64,000 bases of DNA from Perspicuibacillus lycopersici (GTDB lineage Bacteria > Bacillota > Bacilli > Bacillales > Caldibacillaceae): assembly GCF_025660475.1 (NCBI RefSeq), contig NZ_JAOUSF010000005.1:186001-250000 (forward strand). The letters are read 5' to 3'. Shown here one piece after another: positions 8,740-17,747 of this stretch (position 1 is its first letter; every line of letters starts with the position of its first letter). The notes under the pieces are model-generated. The model had not been told where the DNA came from, did no database searches, and worked only from the letters and a program-made list of their open reading frames with translations. A program made the position numbers and the translations under genes.

Positions 8740-10842
8740 TTACGCTAGTGACTTCCTTTTCCAAATAACTACATAAGCAATTCCGCTAATGATAAGTAAA
8801 GAGCTACCGATGATAAGCAATTGATAATGATTGGTTGCTGTATTTGGTAGCTTCTGTCCTTCTGAATGTTCTTCTGGTGCTTCCGGCAGTTCAGCTGTTT
8901 CCTCTGGCGTTTGTTCCGGTTTGTTAGCCACTTCTTCTCGCTCAGTGACAGTAATGGTTGCAGTTGCAACATGCTTACCATCTACAGTAGCTACTGCAAT
9001 TTCTGTACTACCTGCTGCAATGGCGGTAACTTCCCCGCTTGGTGTAACGGTTGCGATGCTGTCATCACTGCTACTCCAAACAACCTCCTTGCTTTCGGTT
9101 GTTTCAGCAGGTTGAATGGTAGCAGATAATGTGAAGGTCTCACCAACCTTTAAATCTACTGTTGTTTGATTTAATGTTATACTTTCAATAAGTTTAATTG
9201 GAGCAGCCTGCATTTCATACACCGCAACTGTTCCACTTACTTCATTTCCAACGATAATAAGTGGCCTGCCAGTTGTGCTTGCTTCAGCGGAAACAAATTC
9301 TAATCCTTCTGGTGCAACATCCCCTGCAATGACGTCCGAGAAATCTCTTGTATTGATATAGTTTGCAAATTTAGCCTCAGATGGATTCGTAATGTTATAT
9401 GTCATAACGCCGCCGATTCTTTCTAATCCGACGAATGCATAAACTTCCCCATTTACTATACCTACTTTAACATCTTCAGGCTCTGGACCTTTTTTTGTAC
9501 TTCGTTTTTCAAAAGCATCATCATCATTTGACCAGTTAAAATAATCTGGTAATCGCTCTGCTGTAATTTTTTCAAAATCACTGCCACTATCAAATACTTG
9601 CTCCATTGTATCTGCACGCCAAATCGAAACAGAACGTCCACCTAGTGTATAAATGGCGTCGTTTCCACGATCTGTCAATACTTCTAGCTTATCGTAATCG
9701 CCAGATTGCAGTATTTTATCAAATGCGGCTTCTGCCTCTTCTGGTGTCATCCCTTGAAATAGGTTTGGGTTAAGATTGTGCAATTGATCCTTCACATCTC
9801 CAAGATCTGCAATATTAACGAACTCTTCCCATTCGGTTGCATCTCCTTCATTAGCAGTTACTAAATATTCGACTCCGCCAACATTGTAGGAGGCAATTCC
9901 ATCTGGCATATAAGCGCCTAAAATTGGTAATCTTTCCAACTCGATTTTGTCATTTCTTGCTGCATCTAGCTCATTTCCTGGTAGGGAGTGATCCTTGTAG
10001 CCAAGCGATTTTACTGCTAAAACTTTTCCTTCTTTAATATCAATTGTCGCGATGGCATTGTTTTCTTGTAATGTTACATATGCTTTTCTGTTGTCACTGG
10101 AGACCGTAATGTATTCTGGCTCAAAATCATGAACGGCATCTGCTTTTGTACCGTTGTTACGGATAAAAACATCATCATCGATGACCGATTGATTAGAAAA
10201 CTTCACATATGTAACTTCTCCTGTGCTTACGTCTACAATGGATACCGAGCCTTCTGGGTCTACTCCTTCTTCAAGTCCTTGACGTGGTTCGGCTTCATCT
10301 GCAGATAAAATGTATTTTCCATCTTTTGTAATGGTTACCATATCTGGTTGTACGCCAGCATCATATACCTTTTCGATTTCGCCATCATAGTTCATAACTA
10401 CGAGCTTCCCTTGCTTGCTGTAATCTTCATCTTGCACTGCAGCTACAATAATATCCAAATCATTATGTAAAGCAATGCTTGTCATGTCCCCATAGTGGAA
10501 GGTATCGGTATTAACTGCATCCCCAATATTGATTGATTTTTCCTTCTGAAGATTTTGGACAGAATCGGTTGATGTTAAATCTTGTAAGCTGACGATATCG
10601 ATTGTTTGACTTTTGCCATTGATTACGTAAAATTTCTTATTTTCTGGGTTGTATTTGACGATTTCTGCCACACCGCCATCTTTGTCGCTAAGACCTGTGC
10701 TGTAGCCTGCTATTTTTTTGATAGCGACCGTATCTGGAATTGCTTGCTTTGCAGCAGCTGCAAAAGGTATTGTGGAAAATAATAATGCTCCGACTAATGT
10801 TACTTTCGACAATGTCGTAAATTTCTTTTTTTCGATCTTCAT
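8740..10842 (-). CDS. Choice-of-anchor I surface protein with Ig-like domain and LPNTA sortase signal
   Basis: A 700-residue exported protein. It has a Sec signal peptide (about residues 1-31, ending PFAAAAKQ), a long beta-propeller-like domain of the choice-of-anchor I family (about 35-545, with 'GYSTGLSDKDGGVAEIVKYN', 'ALHNDLDIIVAAV' and 'LERIGGVMTYNITNP'), a BIG2 bacterial Ig-like domain (about 553-640), a Pro/Glu-rich spacer, and a cell-wall sorting signal: LPNTA, a hydrophobic helix and the basic tail KRKS. It should be covalently attached to peptidoglycan. LPNTA instead of LPXTG suggests a class D-type sortase, known for Bacillus anthracis SrtC. Related proteins are annotated as alkaline-phosphatase-like, but no phosphatase motif is obvious. 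No sortase gene is in the window. Confidence 0.85.
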   Translation of the reverse strand: MKIEKKKFTTLSKVTLVGALLFSTIPFAAAAKQAIPDTVAIKKIAGYSTGLSDKDGGVAEIVKYNPENKKFYVINGKSQTIDIVSLQDLTSTDSVQNLQKEKSINIGDAVNTDTFHYGDMTSIALHNDLDIIVAAVQDEDYSKQGKLVVMNYDGEIEKVYDAGVQPDMVTITKDGKYILSADEAEPRQGLEEGVDPEGSVSIVDVSTGEVTYVKFSNQSVIDDDVFIRNNGTKADAVHDFEPEYITVSSDNRKAYVTLQENNAIATIDIKEGKVLAVKSLGYKDHSLPGNELDAARNDKIELERLPILGAYMPDGIASYNVGGVEYLVTANEGDATEWEEFVNIADLGDVKDQLHNLNPNLFQGMTPEEAEAAFDKILQSGDYDKLEVLTDRGNDAIYTLGGRSVSIWRADTMEQVFDSGSDFEKITAERLPDYFNWSNDDDAFEKRSTKKGPEPEDVKVGIVNGEVYAFVGLERIGGVMTYNITNPSEAKFANYINTRDFSDVIAGDVAPEGLEFVSAEASTTGRPLIIVGNEVSGTVAVYEMQAAPIKLIESITLNQTTVDLKVGETFTLSATIQPAETTESKEVVWSSSDDSIATVTPSGEVTAIAAGSTEIAVATVDGKHVATATITVTEREEVANKPEQTPEETAELPEAPEEHSEGQKLPNTATNHYQLLIIGSSLLIISGIAYVVIWKRKSLA

Positions 10843-11069
10843 CCCTAATCCCCCTTGATTATAATATTCACTCTATTGAAAAGATTACTAGATTTGTTTT
10901 TCAGGAGTGTTTGGCTTGTGTAAATTGTTTGTGTTCGTTTTGTAAATTTATCGTGAATGATTCATTTGCAGATGAATACTACTATTTTTAGTGTGATTCT
11001 TTCTAGCAATTAATTTGGTATTACGATGACACCATATTTTTTTATGATTTAATAACTATTTTCATCATC

Positions 11070-11111
11070 TTTTAAGTAGTATAATAAAATGCTATAATGT
11101 AAACGATTACA
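11070..11111 (+). promoter_or_regulatory. SDR promoter with perfect cre box
   Basis: TATAAT at 11093-11098 is a perfect -10 box with a weak TTTTAA 17 bases upstream. The final T of the -10 begins TGTAAACGATTACA (11098-11111), which matches the cre consensus TGWAANCGNTNWCA at every position. A CcpA site over the transcription start would block RNA polymerase, so glucose repression is inferred. Confidence 0.78.
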
Positions 11112-11135
11112 AAAATAGTTTGAGGAGGATGTTAC

Positions 11136-11906
11136 ATGCACGATTTTTCTGGGAAAGTGGCGGTTGTTACTGGTGGGGCTTCTGGGATTGGACTTGCTAT
11201 TGTCGAACGGTTATTAAAGGCTGGGGCTAAAGTTGCGGTTGCTGACTTAAATGAAGCGAAATTGAGAGAATTAGAAGAAAAAAGTAACGGACAAGTAATT
11301 GGAGTTGTAACGAATGTGACGAAGCAAGCTGACGTTGCAGCATTGGTTCAACAAACGGTTGATCGTTTTGGTGGATTAGACGTTGCTTTTAATGTTGCAG
11401 GGGCTTCGAGAGCTGGTGCGATTATTGATCAAAGTGAAGATGATTGGGATTTTACAGTAGATTTATGCTTAAAAGGTGTGTTCCTGTCTGTTAAGCATGA
11501 AGCAAGATATATGAAGGATCATGGCGGCGGTGCGATTGTAAATGTTGCATCACTTAATGCCCACGTGCCAATGCATTATGGCAGTGCCTACTCCTCTGCT
11601 AAAGCTGGCGTTGAAATGTTAACGAAAAACGCGGCACTAGAGCTAGCAAAATATAAAATTCGCGTCAATGCGATTCTACCAGGTCTTGTATCAACTCCAT
11701 TAACTGCAGGCTTAACAAGTGTGGATGCTATTTATGATGCTTACATGGAACGGATTCCGATGGGACGCCCAGCAGATCCAGATGAAATGGCTGGTCCAGC
11801 ATTATTTTTAATTAGTGAGGATGCATCTTATGTCAATGGTGCGAGTTTATTGGTTGATGGTGCCTGGGCGGTGAGTGGCTATCCTGATTTAAGTAAGTTT
11901 ATGTAA
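11136..11906 (+). CDS. Short-chain dehydrogenase/reductase (SDR)
   Basis: A classical SDR of 256 residues, which would use NAD(P) to interconvert a secondary alcohol and a ketone in the cytosol. The cofactor motif TGGASGIG is at residues 12-19, the 'NVAG' motif follows near 86-89, and the catalytic Ser with YSSAK (Tyr and Lys) is near 152-156. 'VAVADLNE' after the second strand, with Asp at the end of beta-2, favours NAD over NADP. It is close in size and motifs to glucose/sugar-alcohol or 3-oxoacyl reductases, but the substrate cannot be assigned. AGGAGGATG precedes the ATG. The cre box suggests a role in use of a secondary carbon source. Confidence 0.88.
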   Translation: MHDFSGKVAVVTGGASGIGLAIVERLLKAGAKVAVADLNEAKLRELEEKSNGQVIGVVTNVTKQADVAALVQQTVDRFGGLDVAFNVAGASRAGAIIDQSEDDWDFTVDLCLKGVFLSVKHEARYMKDHGGGAIVNVASLNAHVPMHYGSAYSSAKAGVEMLTKNAALELAKYKIRVNAILPGLVSTPLTAGLTSVDAIYDAYMERIPMGRPADPDEMAGPALFLISEDASYVNGASLLVDGAWAVSGYPDLSKFM

Positions 11907-11945
11907 GAATTTCGTTAACAAGGATTTGCCTATTTTATTAAATTG

Positions 11946-11988
11946 GTGGGGAGTTATTGGAAATACGACCAGCTCCCCATATTTTTTC
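11946..11988 (+). terminator. Terminator of the SDR gene
   Basis: TGGGGAG pairs with CTCCCCA over a 19-base loop and is followed by TATTTTTTC. Confidence 0.88.
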
Positions 11989-12029
11989 GGTTTCGTTTGG
12001 ATACTGAAAAAATTTTCTTTTCTACTATT

Positions 12030-13130
12030 GATAGCTGCTATGAATAGGATTTTGACTGTTGTCTGCTTGCAAAATCACGTTGGTGTCTAGGATTCTTATT
12101 GGTTTTATCGGGCGAAATTACGTTAATATACTTTCTCTAAAGGAATCTTATTGGGTTCTGCGTGCAAAATCCTTTTGATAGCATCTCTCTATAGGATTCA
12201 TATTGGGTTCCTCGGGTGAAATCCTTTTGATGCTCTCTCTCTATAGGATTTTTATTGGGTTCCTCTGGCGAAATCCTTTTGATACCCTCTCTCTATAGGA
12301 TTCTTATCGGTTCCATTGCTCAAAATCCTTTTGATTCACTCTCTCTATAGGATTTTCATCAGTTTCCTCGGGCGAAATCCTTTTGATACCCTCTCTCTAT
12401 AGGATTCTTATCGGTTCCATTGCTCAAAATCCTTTTGATTCACTCTCTCTATAGGATTCTTATCTGCTTCCTCGCTCAAAATCCTTTTGATTCCCTTTCT
12501 CTATAGGATTCTTATCTACTTCCTCGCTCAAAATCCTTTTGATTCCCTATCTCTATAGGATTCTTATCTGCTACCTCGCTCAAAATCCTTTTGATACCTT
12601 CTCTCTATAGGATTTTTATCGGTTCCATTGCTCAAAATCCTTTTGATTCCCTTTCTCTATAGGATTCTTATCTGCTACCTCGCTCAAAATCCTTTTGATA
12701 CCTTCTCTCTATAGGATTTTTATCGGTTCCATTGCTAAAAATCTTTTTGATTCCCTTTCTCTATAGGATTCTTATCTGCTTCCTCGCTCAAAATCCTTTT
12801 GATACCTTCTCTCTATAGGATTTTTCTCAGGATTATCGCTTAAAATCCTTTTGATTCCCTCACTCCATAGGATTCTTATTGGGTTCTTCGCTCAAAATCC
12901 TTTTGATTCCCTTTCTCTATAGGATTTTCATCAGTTTCCTCGGGCGAAATCCTTTTGATACCCTCACTCCATAGGATTCTTATTGGCTTTTCACCTAAAA
13001 TCACTTTGATACACACTCTCTATAGGATTCTTATCGTACCCATTGCTCCAAAATCCTTTTGATACACTCTCTCCATAAGATTCTTCCCGTCTCCTCCATT
13101 CAAAATTCTTTTGATAATTTCAACACACTT
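12030..13130 (+). repeat. 52-bp tandem repeat array 2 (about 21 copies)
   Basis: The anchor CTATAGGATT recurs every 52 bases: 12141, 12193, 12245, 12297 and on through 12973, seventeen anchors without an indel, with degenerate copies at both ends (12046, 12089, 13024, 13077). A typical copy reads CTATAGGATTCTTATCTGCT, then TCCTCGCTCAAAATCCTTTTGAT, then about 10 bases before the next TATAGG. AAATCCT and AGGATTT can pair within a copy over a loop of about 19 bases. The period, the CCTTTTGAT-N10-TATAGGAT core and the orientation are shared with array 1, while the other half of the unit differs. The array lies 3' of the SDR terminator. No frame stays open through it. Confidence 0.95.
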
Positions 13131-13209
13131 AATTACTCAACAAAATCATTTCTATTTTTACATAAATATCTTTCCATTCGCCTAAACTATTCATTAGGGA
13201 GTGAATGAT

Positions 13210-13728
13210 ATGCAAAACAAAACGGTTGATAAAACGATTGAACTATCTGCTTGGACTGTCACGATTCTTTTGTTAATAAAATTTGTGCCAAAGCGTCGTA
13301 TTCGCGAAGCAATTATTCCTTTTTTCTTTAAGCAATGTATTACTTGGATTTTTGGGCTAATGGTAGTGGAAAAACGATTAATTTCCTATCCGATTCGCTT
13401 ATTTTTCAACCGGGCGACAAAATCAAGCTTCACATTTGAATATTTTGTTTATCCATCATTATGTGTTCTATTTAATCTCTACTATCCGAAAAAATCGAAC
13501 AACGTACAAAAGCTACTGTATTATTTTTTCCATACTGCCATAATTACTTGCTTTGAAATATATGCTGTAAAATTTACGAAGCTTATTAAATATGACAAAT
13601 GGTCATGGTATTGGAGCTTTGCTTCGATATGGGTTACTTATTATTTATCCCATATTTTTTACCAATGGTATTTTAAAAACGGGGTGTCCAACAAAAAAAT
13701 GGTGACCTCTGCGGAGCCATCTTCCTAA
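13210..13728 (+). CDS. CBO0543-type membrane protein
   Basis: A polytopic membrane protein of about 172 residues with four or five hydrophobic segments and Lys/Arg-Tyr-rich loops. The segments 'KRLISYPIRLFFNRATKSSF', 'FEYFVYPSLCVLFNLYYPKK', 'ITCFEIYAVKFTKLIKYDKW' and 'SWYWSFASIWVTYYLSHIF' match the pattern of the CBO0543 family of Bacillota membrane proteins, whose function is unknown. I use the ATG at 13210, with GGGAGTG upstream; the GTG at 13201 lies within that site. It follows the second repeat array directly. Confidence 0.72.
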   Translation: MQNKTVDKTIELSAWTVTILLLIKFVPKRRIREAIIPFFFKQCITWIFGLMVVEKRLISYPIRLFFNRATKSSFTFEYFVYPSLCVLFNLYYPKKSNNVQKLLYYFFHTAIITCFEIYAVKFTKLIKYDKWSWYWSFASIWVTYYLSHIFYQWYFKNGVSNKKMVTSAEPSS

Positions 13729-13734
13729 TTTACA

Positions 13735-13944
13735 ATGCCTACTTTTCTACCCTTTTGGCACTTACATAGAAAGGATGAGCTACTTTTGCTAAATTTCATC
13801 ACAAGTCTTCTTGCCTCTAGTCTTACGATGAAGCATAATTTAGCTTGGCATCGACGGATATTATTGTTCTCGATTCCGTTGGTTATTATTTTCGGATTTG
13901 TTCAAACGGAATACATTGTGCATCGAATAAAAAACAGTAAATAA
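13735..13944 (+). CDS. Short hydrophobic open frame, possibly a gene fragment
   Basis: A 69-codon frame six bases after the previous gene with two hydrophobic segments ('LLLLNFITSLLASSLTM' and 'ILLFSIPLVIIFGFV') and a basic tail. There is no ribosome binding site before its ATG. The C-terminal two-thirds looks like a genuine membrane protein tail, so it may be the remnant of a longer gene. No family recognised. Confidence 0.3.
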   Translation: MPTFLPFWHLHRKDELLLLNFITSLLASSLTMKHNLAWHRRILLFSIPLVIIFGFVQTEYIVHRIKNSK

Positions 13945-14003
13945 TTATGCGAATATATTCTCTTCATCTAGGCATTCTAACTTCTGGATAGGAGGTGAAT
14001 GGA

Positions 14004-14156
14004 ATGCCCGCAAAAAATGAAAAACAAAAAGAAAAATCCACTACCAATAATCCCGGTTCTGGTACTGCATACCATAACGAGCATGCTGGTTCCATTGAAG
14101 GCTATGGTGAAATACATGTGCAGGATGCAACCAATATGAAACAAGATAAACAATAA
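14004..14156 (+). CDS. Small hydrophilic protein (50 residues)
   Basis: A short gene with strong expression signals: GGAGGTG ten bases before the ATG and a textbook terminator ten bases after the stop. The product begins MPAKNEKQKEKSTTN and continues with 'AYHNEHAGSIEGYGEIHVQD'; it is highly charged, has no hydrophobic core and is probably disordered or DNA/spore-associated like other tiny bacillar proteins, though I do not recognise the family. It shares its strand with the flanking membrane protein genes. Confidence 0.7.
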   Translation: MPAKNEKQKEKSTTNNPGSGTAYHNEHAGSIEGYGEIHVQDATNMKQDKQ

Positions 14157-14165
14157 AATTTCTTT

Positions 14166-14196
14166 AGAGTGAATGTATTTTTGTTCACTCTTTTTA
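14166..14196 (+). terminator. Terminator of the 50-residue gene
   Basis: AGAGTGAA pairs with TTCACTCT over a 10-base loop, followed by TTTTATTG. Confidence 0.88.
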
Positions 14197-14290
14197 TTGT
14201 GCAAACCGCCATCACAGAAAAAGTGAAAACACTTCCACATAATATTTGTCTTGTTGTAAAAGCTAAAAAAAACGGAAGGAAGAAGACATC

Positions 14291-14776
14291 ATGTTTGTAG
14301 TGTTAATTAGAATTTTATTACTTTCTACATGGGCTACTTTATTTTTTGTTCCGAAAAAATCTATCAAACGTTTTTTACCAGTTACAACGATGTCCGCATT
14401 TTTAACCATGACGACTGTTTTTATCGGTAGCTATTTTAACTTTTGGGAAATTAAAGGTGGAAATAAAGCGAGAATATATAACTTGTTAAGTTTACTCGTT
14501 GGTGCGTTTTCTGTTGGTACTTTATGGATTTTCAAATGGACGTATGGAAAGTTTTGGTTATATTTACTAATAAACGTCGCGCAAAATATATTGTATGCCT
14601 TTCCGATTATAAGCTTTTTCGAGAAGATGAATTTTATCAAATATGTGAAGTTTACCCGTATCCATCATCTCATTGTATCCTTAAGCTACTCCCTGATTCT
14701 TTACGTATATCAATGGTTTTTAGAGAAACCTTATACGAAAGGATTAAAATTTTTAAATTTACAAGCACTCAGATGA
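14291..14776 (+). CDS. Polytopic membrane protein of unknown function
   Basis: A 161-residue protein with about five hydrophobic segments (MFVVLIRILLLSTWATLFFV at the start, then residues about 30-50, 65-85, 90-110 and 130-150) and basic loops such as 'PKKSIKRF'. GGAAGGAAG lies before the ATG. It resembles many unannotated bacillar membrane proteins of the size of CBO0543 members but lacks their motifs. The overlapping frame at 14524-14796 is a shadow. Role unknown. Confidence 0.62.
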   Translation: MFVVLIRILLLSTWATLFFVPKKSIKRFLPVTTMSAFLTMTTVFIGSYFNFWEIKGGNKARIYNLLSLLVGAFSVGTLWIFKWTYGKFWLYLLINVAQNILYAFPIISFFEKMNFIKYVKFTRIHHLIVSLSYSLILYVYQWFLEKPYTKGLKFLNLQALR

Positions 14777-14818
14777 TGAGGGCTTTTTTTGTTTAAAGTA
14801 TGGGGAATCTAGGCCACC

Positions 14819-15397
14819 CTATAATCGATCCCATGCTTTTTTTATATCTTCTTTCAATAATGCTTCCATCCCACCATCATCAGGCACAGCTTCATCCCAG
14901 TTGTTGCCAAACATTTTATCTAGTTGATTCACAATAAATTTTACCTCATACCAGCGGTTTTCTTTTATTAGAAGAATGATATATGCTAATCGATTGACCA
15001 TAAACTTGTTTAAAATCTTCATATCGGCGTCAGTAATGTTTTTACTCCTATCTGCATGAATAGCTTCTATCGGACCGTTGCGAAAGGCAAAATGGGTGAT
15101 TGCCTTTGCAATTTTCGTAACATTATCTTCTTGTAAAAGTTCATTTTTAGCGGTTTCATTCAGTTCCGCTGGTATTTCATCCATGAATTCTTCTAAAATA
15201 GAATGGCGAATGGTTATCCCGTGTTTTTTTCTGAGATAAGCGATCTTGGAAGGCTTTACATCAAATAAATTCGCAATCCTATTGTTTGGGATTTCCTCTT
15301 CGATAAACAGCTTCCACAGTAAATCCGGCGTCAACTGTTCTAAATGTAATGTTTCTCCATTCTTTTTCCTTAATAAAAATTCATCATACAATCCCAT
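14819..15397 (-). CDS. Hypothetical protein with possible helix-turn-helix
   Basis: A 192-residue, mostly helical soluble protein. Residues about 25-65 ('LLWKLFIEEEIPNNRIANLF', then 'DVKPSKIAYLRKKHGI') look like a helix-turn-helix preceded by a sensing helix, as in small phage-type or relA-associated DNA-binding proteins. The rest is charged, with no motif I can name. The ATG at 15397 has GGAG eight bases upstream; the in-frame GTG at 15406 overlaps that site. It converges with the preceding membrane protein gene. A DNA-binding role is only suggested. Confidence 0.6.
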   Translation of the reverse strand: MGLYDEFLLRKKNGETLHLEQLTPDLLWKLFIEEEIPNNRIANLFDVKPSKIAYLRKKHGITIRHSILEEFMDEIPAELNETAKNELLQEDNVTKIAKAITHFAFRNGPIEAIHADRSKNITDADMKILNKFMVNRLAYIILLIKENRWYEVKFIVNQLDKMFGNNWDEAVPDDGGMEALLKEDIKKAWDRL

Positions 15398-15486
15398 TTC
15401 TTTCACTCCTATAGTTAATTTTGCTAGTTCTATCGTTTATAATAAAAGAAATATTGGATAAGAGCATCGTTGAGGGGGAACTCTAT

Positions 15487-15690
15487 TTGGACAAAATAAA
15501 AGCTCTACCAGAGAAAACCGCATTCATAATCGGTATTATTTTATCTGTAAGTAGTTCTTTATTATTTTTCCCTATTGGTAATTGGATAATGTTCGTGTTA
15601 GGTGCCATTTGTTGTATTTTAGGGATATTATTTATTCTCCATGCAGCTAATAAAAGACAAGCAAGAATCGGGAAGAATCATAAGGATTGA
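15487..15690 (+). CDS. Small two-helix membrane protein
   Basis: Using the TTG at 15487, with GAGGGGGA seven bases upstream, the product is 67 residues: a short amphipathic start (MDKIKALPEKT), two membrane segments (FIIGIILSVSSSLLFF and WIMFVLGAICCILGILFIL) and a basic tail. An upstream in-frame ATG at 15421 lacks a ribosome binding site. No family recognised. It precedes a GNAT gene by 52 bases on the same strand. Confidence 0.6.
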   Translation: MDKIKALPEKTAFIIGIILSVSSSLLFFPIGNWIMFVLGAICCILGILFILHAANKRQARIGKNHKD

Positions 15691-15742
15691 TTTTTTCCCT
15701 TGCGAAATTAGTACATAATCATGACAAGTAGGAGAAATCGAT

Positions 15743-16297
15743 ATGAAGATAATAACCGTAGACAGCTGGGATGATGCGATTTGGAAGGATGCTGCACCGC
15801 TTTATTTCGAGGCTTTTGGCAATAAAGGTGCGAAGCCGGAAAAAGTGATTAAAAATATGTTTGCCAAACAGATTGCAGAGCTACACGTTGCATATAAAGA
15901 TTCGGTTGCCGTTGCAATGGCTATAACTGGTACGCTTGATAACGATAAGGTAATAATCATTGACTATTTGGCGGTTGCTAAAAAAGAACGAGGGCATGGC
16001 TTAGGAAAATACTTCGTTCATTATCTTCGAGAAAAGGCAGCATGTGAGCGATTCAATAAAATTATAATTGAAATAGAGTCTGACGTTACCCCCGAAAATA
16101 ACAGTCGGGTTCGTTTTTGGCAAGCATGTGGATTTTTGCTTACAACATATGTCCACCACTATATTTGGGTACCGGAAACGTATCAGGCGATGTATTTTCC
16201 GCTCGTACTAGACGAAAAGATGCAAACAGGTGAGGAATTGTTTATTTTTATCAATCGTTTTCACGGCTTATCGTTTCGTGGAGCTGGAGAGAAATAA
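15743..16297 (+). CDS. GNAT family N-acetyltransferase
   Basis: A 184-residue acetyltransferase. The acetyl-CoA-binding motif A is 'KKERGHGLGKYFVHYLREKA' (about residues 79-98), following the beta-4 strand 'VIIIDYLAV', and 'WQACGFLLTTYVHHYIW' supplies the C-terminal strand region. It would transfer acetyl from acetyl-CoA to a small amine or protein. AGTAGGAG precedes the ATG. It converges on the histidine kinase gene over a shared hairpin. The substrate is unknown. Confidence 0.82.
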   Translation: MKIITVDSWDDAIWKDAAPLYFEAFGNKGAKPEKVIKNMFAKQIAELHVAYKDSVAVAMAITGTLDNDKVIIIDYLAVAKKERGHGLGKYFVHYLREKAACERFNKIIIEIESDVTPENNSRVRFWQACGFLLTTYVHHYIWVPETYQAMYFPLVLDEKMQTGEELFIFINRFHGLSFRGAGEK

Positions 16298-16306
16298 CGT
16301 GATTTT

Positions 16307-16339
16307 CAAAAAGTGGGGGCTCGTTCTTTATCCCCCACT
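16307..16339. terminator. Shared terminator between convergent GNAT and kinase genes
   Basis: AGTGGGGG pairs with CCCCCACT around a 12-base loop. On the minus strand it is followed by TTTTTG, so it serves mainly the kinase gene. Confidence 0.75.
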
Positions 16340-16350
16340 CCATTTAGTCG

Positions 16351-17484
16351 TCACATTTGAAAACTTGGGAGCTTTATTTCAAACGTAGTTAATTCATCCT
16401 TTGATGTGCATTGAATTGTACCGTTATTTTTTTCTACTATTTTTTTACATACATACAAGCCGATTCCGGTACCTAGTTTCTTCGTCGTGTAAAATGGTTC
16501 GAAGATGATTTTTGCTGCTTCAGGATTAATGGCTGGACCATTATTGGAAACTTTTATGGTAATTTGCTCGTTGTCCACCTTCGAATGAATGATAATTTTT
16601 CTTTTGTTTACTTCTTCATATACTGCATCTACGGCGTTCATTAGTAAATTTAGTACAACTTGTTTAAGCTCATTTCGATCCCCTTTTACCTTCGCATGCT
16701 CATCGATATTGGTAATTACTTCAATATTTCCATCAACAAGACTCGGGTATAGGAAATCTACAACTTCATCTAGCAGTATTTTAACGGGAATTACTTCTTC
16801 CTTACTATCGGACACTAATTTCATTTTGGACGTATGTAGGAATTGTGTGATTCTAAAATTTAGTTGATCTAGTTCTGAGCTTATGATATTTAAATATGGT
16901 AAAGAAGGATATTCATTTTTTAATAAACTAATAAATCCCATTATGGATGTAAGTGGATTTCGGAATTCATGTACAAAGCTAGACGACATTTGTCCGAGAA
17001 TCGCTAATCTGTCCTTATGTGTTTGTGTAATGAACAGGGTCTTTTCCTGGATCTTTTTATCCTTTAATTCGGTATAACGGGAAACCGCATAATAGCAAAA
17101 TAAATCAAACTGGCGATTGATAAGGTCAATGATAGGCTGCAGTTCCTCGAGTGGAATACCAGATTGGTTAACATATTTAATAATGATGCTTCTTCCGATA
17201 TTTACATTATAAACAAATTCCCCAATATTGATGTTAGCATCTGTTCGTTCTTGAGCTACTTTATATGCCAATCCTTTAAGCTCATCCTCCGTAATGTTAT
17301 TCAATATAGAGTTTGTGATGATCCGATACATGAAATAACCATTTTTTTTGATCGTTTCGATACTATCTTCATCGGTATGTACAATAATTTGTTTTTCCCA
17401 AATGTCCAAAAAGACATCTTCATTCTCGCTGAGAAATTTCCCTAATTTCACAAAGCTATTATCAATTTGCACATAATCCCCCAT
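16351..17484 (-). CDS. Soluble sensor histidine kinase (sporulation-kinase type)
   Basis: A 377-residue kinase without membrane segments. Residues 1-130 form a helical, RsbR/globin-like N-terminal sensor. The H-box is 'SSFVHEFRNPLTSIMGF' (His near 165), then the N-box 'NLLMNAVDAVYEE', and G-boxes 'VSNNGPAI' and 'GTGIGLYVCKKIVEKNNG'. The H-box with 'DRLAILGQM' before it is typical of kinases that feed the Spo0 phosphorelay in bacilli. No response regulator is adjacent, consistent with an orphan phosphorelay kinase; that role is inference. Confidence 0.85.
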   Translation of the reverse strand: MGDYVQIDNSFVKLGKFLSENEDVFLDIWEKQIIVHTDEDSIETIKKNGYFMYRIITNSILNNITEDELKGLAYKVAQERTDANINIGEFVYNVNIGRSIIIKYVNQSGIPLEELQPIIDLINRQFDLFCYYAVSRYTELKDKKIQEKTLFITQTHKDRLAILGQMSSSFVHEFRNPLTSIMGFISLLKNEYPSLPYLNIISSELDQLNFRITQFLHTSKMKLVSDSKEEVIPVKILLDEVVDFLYPSLVDGNIEVITNIDEHAKVKGDRNELKQVVLNLLMNAVDAVYEEVNKRKIIIHSKVDNEQITIKVSNNGPAINPEAAKIIFEPFYTTKKLGTGIGLYVCKKIVEKNNGTIQCTSKDELTTFEIKLPSFQM

Positions 17485-17747
17485 ACCATCCGAGCCTACC
17501 TTCTTTTAAAATAGCATTTCATAATGATAGTATTCATCTTATGAAATATATTTAATTTTCGTAAATATACAAGGAAAATATACCATACAATTCAGTATTT
17601 ATATACTATTATTTTGATAAAGTTTCCGGCAAACTGGATGGAAGGGATTATTTAAAAGAAAAACAGCTAAATACTATGTATACCGCAAATGATAAGAATG
17701 ATACTCCTCGCAAAAACAGAAGGAATAACGGCGAGGATTCTTAATCA

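Noticed and set aside
14524..14796. 90-codon plus-strand open frame
   Set aside because: It overlaps the membrane protein gene at 14291-14776 in another frame and has no start signal.
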